Assembly: GCA_021158645.1 (NCBI GenBank)
Contig: JAGGUH010000063.1
Span: forward strand, 1 to 5,792
Reading direction: 5' to 3'
DNA from: a bacterium
Lineage (GTDB): Bacteria > Patescibacteriota > Minisyncoccia > UBA6257 > JAGGUH01
DNA: 5,792 nt
The notes below the pieces were generated by a model. The model was given only the letters and a program-made list of their open reading frames with translations. It was not told the origin of the DNA and searched no databases. The stretch's first letter is position 1; the number at the start of each line of letters is the position of its first letter. Positions 1 through 5,199 of the stretch are shown piece by piece. Made by a program: the position numbers and the translations under genes.

Positions 1-126
1 AATTAAACTAATCTATCTCATTTTACCACTATGGATATGCAATCTCGCAATCAATATTTTAAAACCTTAATTAAAAAAAGGTTATCATTTATCATCTGTT
101 AACCAAAAAAGAAAGTTAAATCACAA

Positions 127-199
127 TGCCGCTACCGGGATTTGAACCCGGGTTTCTGCCTTGAGAGGGCAGTGTCCTTAACCCCTAGACGATAGCGGC
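127..199 (-). tRNA. tRNA-Glu (anticodon CUC)
   Basis: On the minus strand this folds into a complete cloverleaf. It has a 7-bp acceptor stem (GCCGCTA with TAGCGGC), the D arm TCTAGGGGTTAAGGA typical of tRNA-Glu, a 5-bp anticodon stem (CTGCC with GGCAG) and a T arm with the TTCAAAT loop closed by CCGGG/CCCGG. The anticodon loop is CTCTCAA, giving anticodon CTC (plus-strand bases 163-165), which reads the glutamate codon GAG. The discriminator base is A (position 127). The next bases are TTG, so CCA is not encoded and must be added by the CCA-adding enzyme. The tRNA starts only 10 bases after the murF stop codon on the same strand, and no promoter fits between them. It is therefore probably cut out of a murF read-through transcript. 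Confidence 0.96.
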
Positions 200-209
200 T
201 CATCTTGTT

Positions 210-1433
210 TTATTGATATTTGATTTCTTCGATTATTTTTTCCATCTTGATAGCCCTTGATCCCTTTATTAAAATTATGTCTCCTTCTCTTAAAATTTCC
301 TGAATTTTAAACTTTGCCTTATCTGAACTCTCGAAACAATAAATTTCCCTTTTAAGTCCAGATTCCTTCACTCCAGATTCATAAATATTGGCATAATTTC
401 CAATAAAAAAAAGCACTTCTGAAATTTTAGCCGCTTCCTTGCCGATCTCAAAGTGAGCTTCGTAACTATATTTTCCCAACTCTCTCATATCTCCCAAAAC
501 AATAATTTTTCTTCTTCCTTTTATTTTGTCTAAAACTTCTAAAGCCGATTTCACTGCAATCGGAGAAGCATTATAACAATCATCAACAATCCAAGTATTT
601 TTAATTCCTTTAATTAAACTCATTCGGTGGTCAAGTGGAGAAAAATCATCTAAAGCGTTTGAAATTTCAATTAAATTCAAACCTTCTTCAATTCCAACAC
701 AAAAACTTGCTGCTATCGCCAACACTATAGGTCTTCCAAAAGCATTTCTAATTCTAAATGGAATCAAACTACCTTTAGAAAAAAATTTCATTGAAGTACC
801 TTTAAAATCATCACCAAACTCAATTTGGTAATTTAAAATTTGAAAATCAGCCCCTTGATTAAATCCATAAGTAATAATCTTTGCCTTTGTTTTTTCTTTC
901 ATTGACAAAACCAAAGGATCATCAAAATTCAAAATTGCTACTCCGTTGCTAGGAAGTTTTTCTATAATTTTTGCCTTCTCTTTTGCCAACGACGATAAGT
1001 TTGGATAAAATTCAATATGAGAAGGAACTTCTCCAATAGTAGTAATCAAACCAATATCTGGCTTAATAAAATCCATAAAATATTCAATATCTCCAGGTCG
1101 ATCAGCGGCAAGTTCTAAAATCAAAATTTGAGGATAATTCTTGTCAAAAAAAACTAAATTCCAAATTGACTTCAAAAAAACTTTTAGCCAAAAAACAATT
1201 ATTGGAGAAGTAATTTCTTTCCAATTTCCTAAAATCGCCAAAGGTACACCTAACTCATTATTATAATTTTTAGGAGTCGCTCGGCATCTTTTAAATTTTT
1301 TTAAAAGACAAAAAATTGCTTCTTTAGTTGAAGTTTTACCAACACTTCCAGAAACAACAATTACTTTTGGCTGATATTTTTTTAAGGTTTTTCTTGATAT
1401 TTTCTTTAAAATAAATTTCAAAATTTTTTTCAT
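210..1433 (-). CDS. murF: MurF-type Mur ligase (UDP-MurNAc-tripeptide:D-Ala-D-Ala ligase), lacking the N-terminal domain
   Basis: The 407-residue product belongs to the Mur ligase family. MurF uses ATP in the cytoplasm to join D-Ala-D-Ala to UDP-MurNAc-tripeptide, the last soluble step of peptidoglycan precursor synthesis. Visible motifs are the P-loop GSVGKTS (residues 29-35), the MurF-type NYNNELGVPL (56-65), ELAADRPGDIEYF (107-119, matching ELGANHQGEI of classical MurF), the SHIEF and AKEKAKI stretches (138-156, the region of the carbamylated lysine), LNFDD (168-172), DDCYNASP (284-291) and LGDMRELG (313-320, usually LGDMLELG). Classical MurF has about 450 residues and its P-loop lies near residue 105. 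Here the P-loop starts at 29, so the N-terminal UDP-substrate domain is absent. A W/F-rich hydrophobic stretch (about 78-96) is inserted after the NNELGVP motif. The ATG start follows TATAAGGCG, at best a weak ribosome site. Substrate specificity is assigned from motifs only. A MurT-like or other Mur ligase paralogue is less likely. Confidence 0.9.
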   Translation of the reverse strand: MKKILKFILKKISRKTLKKYQPKVIVVSGSVGKTSTKEAIFCLLKKFKRCRATPKNYNNELGVPLAILGNWKEITSPIIVFWLKVFLKSIWNLVFFDKNYPQILILELAADRPGDIEYFMDFIKPDIGLITTIGEVPSHIEFYPNLSSLAKEKAKIIEKLPSNGVAILNFDDPLVLSMKEKTKAKIITYGFNQGADFQILNYQIEFGDDFKGTSMKFFSKGSLIPFRIRNAFGRPIVLAIAASFCVGIEEGLNLIEISNALDDFSPLDHRMSLIKGIKNTWIVDDCYNASPIAVKSALEVLDKIKGRRKIIVLGDMRELGKYSYEAHFEIGKEAAKISEVLFFIGNYANIYESGVKESGLKREIYCFESSDKAKFKIQEILREGDIILIKGSRAIKMEKIIEEIKYQ

Positions 1434-1442
1434 CGCCTTATA

Positions 1443-1471
1443 ATTCTAATTAAAATTTCATTAAAAATCAA
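1443..1471 (-). promoter_or_regulatory. Candidate sigma-70-type promoter of murF
   Basis: Reading leftwards there is TTGATT (1471-1466), a 17-base spacer, then TAGAAT (1448-1443), a 5/6 match to TATAAT. Transcription would begin near 1436, only about 3 bases before the ATG at 1433, so the mRNA would be nearly leaderless. The -35 box lies inside a 9-bp inverted repeat. The match and spacing are good, but AT-rich DNA gives such matches by chance. Confidence 0.5.
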
Positions 1472-1498
1472 CTGACTTAAGTTGTCCTTGTTGATTTT
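1464..1498. repeat. Inverted repeat overlapping the murF -35 box (possible operator)
   Basis: Nine-base arms AAAATCAAC (1464-1472) and GTTGATTTT (1490-1498) are perfectly complementary. They flank a 17-base centre containing the palindrome ACTTAAGT (1475-1482). The left arm contains the proposed murF -35 hexamer, so a protein bound here would cover the promoter. An operator is an inference from position and symmetry. No regulator gene in the window points to it. The spacer of 17 bases between arms is compatible with a dimeric DNA-binding protein or with a weak hairpin. Confidence 0.35.
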
Positions 1499-1842
1499 AA
1501 TGATAATTTTCTGTCTTTAATTTCCTTCTCAATGTTTTTTAACCTATCCTTGTTTAAATTCTAAATTCTTATTAGTTAATGGTTAAATATCAAATAAAAG
1601 TGAGCAGCTAATTTTTAAGTATTTTTTAAAACTCGAGCAATCCTAAAAGGTGTTTCTGTCCAATTTTAACTTTATTTTTCCTAAAACAAATACATCATAG
1701 TCATTTTTCAATCTCTTTATACACACAAAACTACAAAAAGAATATCAATCTTTGTTTTATAGACCGCTAAAGGTTTAAAAAACATAAAAAATCTCTATAT
1801 GTATTTAATATTCCATTCTCTATAAAAGATATCTCAAATTTT

Positions 1843-1870
1843 TTGACAAAACTTTTATTTTTATTATTCT
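1843..1870 (+). promoter_or_regulatory. Candidate sigma-70-type promoter of rny
   Basis: A perfect -35 hexamer TTGACA (1843-1848) is followed after 16 bases by TATTCT (1865-1870), a 4/6 match to TATAAT. An alternative -10, TATTAT (1862-1867, 5/6), would give a spacer of only 13. Either choice places the transcript start within a few bases of the ATG at 1881. That predicts a leaderless or nearly leaderless mRNA, in keeping with the lack of a Shine-Dalgarno sequence there. Confidence 0.45.
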
Positions 1871-1880
1871 TAAAAAAGAC

Positions 1881-3410
1881 ATGGTTTTAGAAAATGCTTT
1901 TTTAACAATTTTTGAAGCAATCATTTTCGGTTTAATTCTGGGGTATTTTTTAAGAGAAATTTTAGCAAAAAAGCAAGCTCAAAGTTTAGAATCAAAGGTT
2001 AAAAAGATATTAGAAGAATCAAAAAAGAAAGCCCAAGAAACGATTTTAGAAGCAAAATCAAAAGCTCAAAAAATCATTGAAGAAGCACAGAAAGAAGAAA
2101 AAGAAAGAAAGAAATTTCTTTTCGAAACCGAAAAACGTCTTGAAAGAAAAGAAGAACTATTAGAAAAAAAATTTCAAAATCAAGAAAAACTCCAAAAAGA
2201 AATTGAAGAAGAAAGTAGAAGAATCAAGAACCTTAAAAAAGAAATTCAAAATTTTAAAGCAAAAATCATTGAAAAATTAGAAAAAGTTTCTAAAATGAGT
2301 CGAGAAGAAGCAAAAAAGCATCTTTTAGAAATAGTAGAAAAAAACATTAAACAAGATTTAATTGAAAGCGCCCATAAATTAGAAAAAGAAAGAAAAAAAG
2401 AACTTGAAAAAAAAGCGGCTCAAATTATGAGCGAGGCAATTCAAAGATTAACCAGAACCTATGTAAGTGAAATCACAACCACTGTTATTCCTTTACCAAA
2501 CGATGAAATGAAGGGACGAATCATTGGAAAAGAAGGGAGAAATATTAAAACATTCGAAAATCTAACTGGAGTTGAACTTATAATTGATGAAACCCCAGAA
2601 ACCGTCACCTTATCTTGTTTTGATCCCATAAGAAGAGAAGTGGCTCGAATTGCTTTAGAAAAATTAATAAAAGATGGAAGAATCCAACCGGCTCGAATTG
2701 AGGAAAAAATCGAGGAGGCAAAAAAAGAAGTATCTCAAAAAATAAAAGAATCAGGAGAAAATGCTTGTTATGAACTTGGAATTTATGATTTTCCAAAAGA
2801 AATTATTTTTCTTTTAGGCAGATTACATTATCGAACTAGTTTTGGACAAAATGTTTTACAACATTCAATTGAAGCAGCCCACCTTGCTTCAATGATTGCT
2901 TCTGAATTAAAATTGAATGTTGAAGTTGCAAAAAAAGCAGCTTTATTGCATGACATTGGAAAAGCATTGGACTTTGAAGTTGGTGGTGATCATATTGAAA
3001 TTGGAAGAAGGGTTCTTGAAAAATATGGCATTGAAAAAGAAATAATCGAAGCTATGGAATCACACCATGAAACTTATCCTTTTGCTTCTCCTGAAGCATA
3101 CGTAGTTGCAGCGGCAGAAGCAATTTCAGCGGCTCGGCCTGGAGCCAGAAAAGAAACAATTGAGCAATATCTTAAACGACTTCAAAGCCTCGAGAGAATT
3201 GCTACTTCTTTTGACGGTGTAAAAAAAGCATATGCAATCCGAGCTGGAAGAGAAATCAGAATTTTTGTAGAACCAGAAGTGATTGATGATTGGAAAGCAT
3301 ATAATTTAGCAAGAGAAATTGCTTCAAGAATCGAACAAGAATTAAAATACCCCGGAGAGATTAAAGTAGTTGTCATCAGAGAAACAAGAGCCATCGAATA
3401 CGCTAAATAA
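1881..3410 (+). CDS. rny: Ribonuclease Y
   Basis: The 509-residue product matches RNase Y in length (about 520 in Bacillus) and full domain order. RNase Y is a membrane-anchored endoribonuclease that starts mRNA decay in bacteria lacking RNase E-based turnover. The N-terminus has one membrane segment (about residues 5-24, AFLTIFEAIIFGLILGYFL). A long Lys/Glu-rich coiled coil follows (about 30-185). Next is a KH RNA-binding domain with the GKEG loop (216-219, in GRIIGKEGRN), then an HD phosphohydrolase domain. Likely metal ligands are H328 (QHS), H357 and D358 (LLHDIGKA), H371 (GGDH) and H395/H396 (ESHHE). The C-terminal part (about 430-509, ending in VVVIRETRAIEYAK) is also typical of the family. 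The ATG has no good ribosome site upstream (TAAAAAAGAC). No terminator is visible after the TAA stop, so transcription may run through the repeats into hup. Confidence 0.97.
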   Translation: MVLENAFLTIFEAIIFGLILGYFLREILAKKQAQSLESKVKKILEESKKKAQETILEAKSKAQKIIEEAQKEEKERKKFLFETEKRLERKEELLEKKFQNQEKLQKEIEEESRRIKNLKKEIQNFKAKIIEKLEKVSKMSREEAKKHLLEIVEKNIKQDLIESAHKLEKERKKELEKKAAQIMSEAIQRLTRTYVSEITTTVIPLPNDEMKGRIIGKEGRNIKTFENLTGVELIIDETPETVTLSCFDPIRREVARIALEKLIKDGRIQPARIEEKIEEAKKEVSQKIKESGENACYELGIYDFPKEIIFLLGRLHYRTSFGQNVLQHSIEAAHLASMIASELKLNVEVAKKAALLHDIGKALDFEVGGDHIEIGRRVLEKYGIEKEIIEAMESHHETYPFASPEAYVVAAAEAISAARPGARKETIEQYLKRLQSLERIATSFDGVKKAYAIRAGREIRIFVEPEVIDDWKAYNLAREIASRIEQELKYPGEIKVVVIRETRAIEYAK

Positions 3411-3423
3411 CAATAAAAAATAC

Positions 3424-3570
3424 CAAATTGCTAATTGCTAAAAGCCAAACTGCCTGATAATAATGCCAACTGCCAACTGCTAAAAGCCAAATGCTTGTTA
3501 ATAAAAAAACAATAATTAAAATCAAAAATGCCAACTGCCAACTGCTAAAAGCCAAATGCTTGTTAATAAA
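3424..3570. repeat. Tandem intergenic repeat, two exact 44-base copies plus one degenerate copy
   Basis: Two identical 44-base units lie at 3462-3505 and 3527-3570 (65-base period, 21-base AT-rich spacer). A shorter diverged unit lies at 3424-3463. Each exact unit starts with two copies of the 7-mer TGCCAAC, followed by TGCTAAAAGCCAA and ATGCTTGTTAATAAA. The repeat fills most of the rny-hup spacer. The end of the last copy supplies the TTGTTA that could be the hup -35 box. Nothing here encodes a protein. It resembles the word-like intergenic repeats common in CPR genomes (recollection, not checked). There are too few, too irregular units for a CRISPR array. Confidence 0.85.
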
Positions 3571-3590
3571 GGTCGCAAAAAAAATCTAAT
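3560..3590 (+). promoter_or_regulatory. Possible promoter of the HU gene
   Basis: TTGTTA (3560-3565), within the last repeat copy, is followed after 19 bases by TCTAAT (3585-3590, 5/6 match to TATAAT). The spacing is longer than ideal. The start of transcription would be about 6 bases before the ATG at 3603, again nearly leaderless. No Shine-Dalgarno sequence is present (AAAAAAATATT precedes the ATG). The gene could instead be read from the rny promoter. Confidence 0.3.
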
Positions 3591-3602
3591 TAAAAAAATA
3601 TT

Positions 3603-3875
3603 ATGACAAAGCAAGAATTAATTGAAAAAGTTCAAAAAATAGGAGATTTTTCAAAAAAACAAGCAAAAGAAATTGTAGAAGGTATTTTCGAAAGTATTAC
3701 AAATTCTTTAGCAAAAGGAGAAGAGGTTGCTATTCCTGGATTTGGAACTTTCAGAGTAGTTAAAAGACCAGCCCGAGAAGCAAGAAATCCTAGAACTGGA
3801 GAAAAAATTCGTGTCCCAGCAAAAGTGGTACCAAAATTCAGACCAGCAAAGGTATTAAAAGAAGCAGTAAAATAG
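3603..3875 (+). CDS. hup: HU-family nucleoid DNA-binding protein
   Basis: The 90-residue product is a full-length HU/IHF-family protein. HU binds the minor groove as a dimer, bends DNA and compacts the nucleoid. The N-terminal helical dimerisation part (about 1-40, MTKQELIEKVQKIGDFSKKQ) is followed by the signature GFGTFRV (46-52) and the DNA-binding arm ARNPRTGEKIRVPA (60-73), whose proline at 63 is the intercalating residue position of HU. The C-terminus (VPKFRPAKVLKEAV) is typical. No IHF-specific features are seen, so a homodimeric HU is most likely. It lies 192 bases after rny on the same strand and has its own strong terminator. The stop is TAG. Confidence 0.97.
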   Translation: MTKQELIEKVQKIGDFSKKQAKEIVEGIFESITNSLAKGEEVAIPGFGTFRVVKRPAREARNPRTGEKIRVPAKVVPKFRPAKVLKEAVK

Positions 3876-3904
3876 AAAAAATATTTAAATTCTTTTGATT
3901 TCTC

Positions 3905-3943
3905 AAAAAACCCTTTCCGTTTTAAAATGGAAAGGGTTTTTTT
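3905..3943. terminator. Bidirectional rho-independent terminator between hup and the convergent secreted-protein gene
   Basis: A 14-bp stem with no mismatch (AAAAAACCCTTTCC, 3905-3918, with GGAAAGGGTTTTTT, 3929-3942) encloses a 10-base loop. Its core is 8 bp, CCCTTTCC/GGAAAGGG. On the plus strand it ends in seven T residues (3937-3943), 30 bases after the hup stop. On the minus strand the same hairpin ends in six T residues, 29 bases after the stop of the gene at 3972-4841. One hairpin therefore serves both converging transcripts. Confidence 0.93.
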
Positions 3944-3971
3944 GTTTTACATTCAATTTCTATAAATTAAA

Positions 3972-4841
3972 CTAATCAACTATTTCAGCCATTGCCTCAA
4001 AATTACCATATACATCATCAATCAATTCTTGAATTTGAAAAGAAATTGAATTTAAATCAGAATCATCTTCTAAAGAAAAATTTTCAATGCCAATTTTTTT
4101 TAACTTTTCTTTTATTTCATTTAATTGAACATCTTTAATTTCTTTTTTATCTAAAGAATGTTTAAACACAAAAAGTAAAACTTCTTTTTTTAATAAATTT
4201 TTTGCAAAAACAATTTGACCATCGCTTAATTTTAAAAGATTTTCTAAAAGTTCTATTTTTGGAAAATTTTTTAAAGAATTCAGATCTTTTTTTATTTCTT
4301 TTAATCTTCGAGAGGCAATTTCAATAATTTTTTTATTATCAAAAATCTCAGTTAAATTTTTGGTCGATTTCTTTAATGGTTCTTTTCCGAGTCGTTTTTT
4401 TATTGCCTCCTGATGAATTAAAATTCCATTCTTCAAACCATCAATTTCTTCCAAAGAAAATGATTTTTTCAAAGCATCTCTTTGATCTGAATAAAATTCA
4501 ATTTCTGAATTAACAAAATCTAAAGAACTAACAGCAAGATCTTTTAAAAATTCCGAAGAACTGGTAGAAAAAGAAAAGCCTTCTTGAGTCGAAGAAGAAT
4601 TTAAAAACTCTTCAAAAAGATCTTTAGAATGATTTAAAGCTTTTAATTTAAAATCGATTACTTCTAAAAGAGCCTTCTTTTTTAATTCAATTTCTGTTGG
4701 TTTTTCAAAAGAAGGAAAAATTTCAATTATTTCTTTTAAAACATTTGGAATAGGCGAAGCAAGGGCAGTTTCATTTTTGCCAAAACTAAAGAAGCAAATT
4801 CCAACTAAAATAAAAATGGAAATGGTTTTAAGAATGTTCAT
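3972..4841 (-). CDS. Secreted alpha-helical protein of unknown function
   Basis: I do not recognise this family. The chosen start is the ATG at 4841, giving 289 residues. The frame stays open to a TTG at 4883 (303 residues), but only the ATG puts a signal peptide at the N-terminus: MNILK, a hydrophobic core (about 7-20, ISIFILVGICFFSF), then TALA before Ser29, a good signal peptidase I site. The rest is rich in Lys, Glu, Leu, Ile and Phe and predicted by eye to be almost all helix. It has a Ser/Thr-rich patch (STQEGFSFSTSSSEF) in the first third and an acidic C-terminus ending EIVD. I see no catalytic motif, no lipobox (the cysteine is in VGIC) and no second membrane segment. It follows the sigma/anti-sigma pair on the same strand at about 360 bases, so it may belong to that regulon. 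This is inference. DUF5667-like proteins occur beside sigma factors in CPR, but I cannot see a clear match. Confidence 0.8.
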   Translation of the reverse strand: MNILKTISIFILVGICFFSFGKNETALASPIPNVLKEIIEIFPSFEKPTEIELKKKALLEVIDFKLKALNHSKDLFEEFLNSSSTQEGFSFSTSSSEFLKDLAVSSLDFVNSEIEFYSDQRDALKKSFSLEEIDGLKNGILIHQEAIKKRLGKEPLKKSTKNLTEIFDNKKIIEIASRRLKEIKKDLNSLKNFPKIELLENLLKLSDGQIVFAKNLLKKEVLLFVFKHSLDKKEIKDVQLNEIKEKLKKIGIENFSLEDDSDLNSISFQIQELIDDVYGNFEAMAEIVD

Positions 4842-4852
4842 ATTAAATCCAA

Positions 4853-4883
4853 ATCTTAAAACTAATTTAATCTCAAAACTCAA
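4853..4883 (-). promoter_or_regulatory. Weak candidate promoter of the secreted-protein gene
   Basis: Reading leftwards, TTGAGT (4883-4878) is followed by TTTAAG (17-base spacer) or TAAGAT (4858-4853, 19-base spacer). Both are only 4/6 matches to TATAAT. If real, the TTG at 4883 would lie in the -35 box and be untranscribed, which supports the ATG at 4841 as the start. GGA about 9 bases before that ATG is a weak ribosome site. An ECF-type promoter recognised by the neighbouring sigma factor could also lie here, but its consensus is unknown. Confidence 0.22.
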
Positions 4884-4910
4884 AGCATAAAAATTAAAGG
4901 GAATTAAAGA

Positions 4911-4978
4911 AATCCAAAATCCTAATTTCTAAATCCTAAACAAATTCAAAACTCAAATGTTCAAAATTCAAAATTTTA
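4911..4978. repeat. AT-rich degenerate word repeat
   Basis: Short words recur with small changes. AATCC(T)AAA-type words come first (AATCCAAA, AATCCTAA, AATCCTAAA), then TCAAA-type words (TTCAAAAC, TCAAATG, TTCAAAA, TTCAAAA) at a spacing of about 7-8 bases. The part 4933-4968 is partly complementary to 5061-5097 on the far side of the hairpin pair. Low complexity makes chance similarity likely in places. Confidence 0.6.
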
Positions 4979-5001
4979 ATTTCTTAATTTCGTTTTGAAT
5001 T

Positions 5002-5060
5002 TTGCCCAATAACCACCAAAGGATATTGGGCAACCCAGAATCCTTTAGTGTTTCTGGGTT
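5002..5060. repeat. Pair of adjacent hairpins that are inverted copies with complementary loops (REP/BIME-like)
   Basis: Hairpin 1 has a 10-bp perfect stem, TTGCCCAATA (5002-5011) with TATTGGGCAA (5024-5033), and a 12-base loop. Hairpin 2 has a 9-bp perfect stem, AACCCAGAA (5032-5040) with TTCTGGGTT (5052-5060), and an 11-base loop. The hairpins share two bases, 5032-5033. The reverse complement of hairpin 1 aligns with hairpin 2: both read CCCA, then ATCCTTT, then GTG, then TGGG. At least four stem positions that differ are changed on both sides so that pairing is kept. The loops (CACCAAAGGA, 5014-5023, and TCCTTTAGTG, 5041-5050) are complementary at 9 of 10 bases. The same bases allow an alternative central hairpin (5014-5024 with 5040-5050). 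It is not a standard terminator, since neither side has a long T-run. Confidence 0.85.
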
Positions 5061-5108
5061 AAATTTTGATCATTTGGATTTGTTTAAAATTTAGGATGAT
5101 TTAATTAC

Positions 5109-5158
5109 TTTTGCGCTTTGCGCTGTGGTTCTGCGTTTTGCGCTTTACGCTTTGCGCT
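5109..5158. repeat. GC-richer degenerate 7-mer word repeat
   Basis: About seven degenerate copies of a word near TTTGCGC follow one another (TTTGCGC, TTTGCGC, TGTGGTTC, TGCGTTT, TGCGCTT, TACGCTT, TGCGCT). Its base composition differs sharply from the surrounding AT-rich sequence. It lies about 40 bases downstream of the stop of the membrane-protein gene. It is not self-complementary over any length I can find, and it has no reading frame. Confidence 0.8.
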
Positions 5159-5199
5159 AAAATTAGTATTGAAAATTAATAATTGATAGTTTATTGTTT

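Larger units (their letters stand above)
1434..1880. other. Divergent intergenic region between murF and rny
   Basis: This 447-base AT-rich spacer separates two divergently transcribed genes. It holds the candidate murF promoter and inverted repeat at its left end and the candidate rny promoter at its right end. In the roughly 340 bases between them I see no convincing reading frame, no tRNA and no strong hairpin followed by a T-run. A lysine/glutamate-rich stretch of 27 codons on the minus strand (1477-1560) lacks a start codon and is bounded by stops, so it is not called as a gene. The size is large for a genome this compact. An undetected small RNA or decayed gene remains possible. Confidence 0.6.
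4842..5199. other. Intergenic region rich in repeats and hairpins
   Basis: These 358 bases between the secreted-protein gene and the membrane-protein gene contain no credible reading frame. From left to right they hold an AT-rich word repeat (about 4911-4978), a local foldback (AAAATTCAAAA, 4963-4973, with TTTTGAATTTT, 4993-5003), a pair of perfect hairpins (5002-5060), an AT-rich arm (5061-5097) partly complementary to 4933-4968, and a GC-richer word repeat (5109-5158). I see no standard terminator after the membrane-protein gene. It is therefore open whether the hairpins end its transcript, stabilise its 3' end, or belong to a repeat element unrelated to it. Confidence 0.75.

Noticed and set aside
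63..83. Small hairpin AACCTT/AAGGTT downstream of tRNA-Glu, considered as a terminator on the minus strand
   Set aside because: The stem is only 6 bp and AT-rich, and it is followed by TTTTAAAAT rather than a real T-run.
80..104. GGTTA/TAACC inverted repeat left of the tRNA
   Set aside because: Five-base arms with a 15-base centre in AT-rich DNA are expected by chance.
1477..1560. Minus-strand stretch of 27 codons rich in Lys/Glu just upstream of murF (reads NLNKDRLKNIEKEIKD...), suggesting a gene remnant
   Set aside because: It has no start codon, is bounded by a TAG upstream and a TAA downstream, and overlaps the candidate murF promoter. Purine-rich AT DNA gives such translations by chance.
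2605..2796. Minus-strand reading frame inside rny
   Set aside because: It lies wholly within the KH/linker coding region of RNase Y on the opposite strand and its product resembles nothing. It is a shadow frame.
3182..3394. Minus-strand reading frame inside the 3' end of rny
   Set aside because: It is a shadow of the conserved RNase Y C-terminus, with no ribosome site or recognisable product.
3424..3570. CRISPR array
   Set aside because: There are only two exact units and one degenerate one. The spacing is irregular and AT-rich, the units have internal 7-base repeats and are not palindromic, and no cas gene is present.
4842..4883. Longer form of the secreted protein starting at TTG 4883
   Set aside because: The extra 14 residues would sit in front of a well-formed signal peptide that begins at the ATG at 4841. 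TTG is also a rarer start.
5002..5060. Hairpin pair read as an ordinary rho-independent terminator
   Set aside because: On the minus strand the stem is followed by AAATTC, and on the plus strand by AAATTTTG. Neither has the T-run needed for an ordinary terminator.
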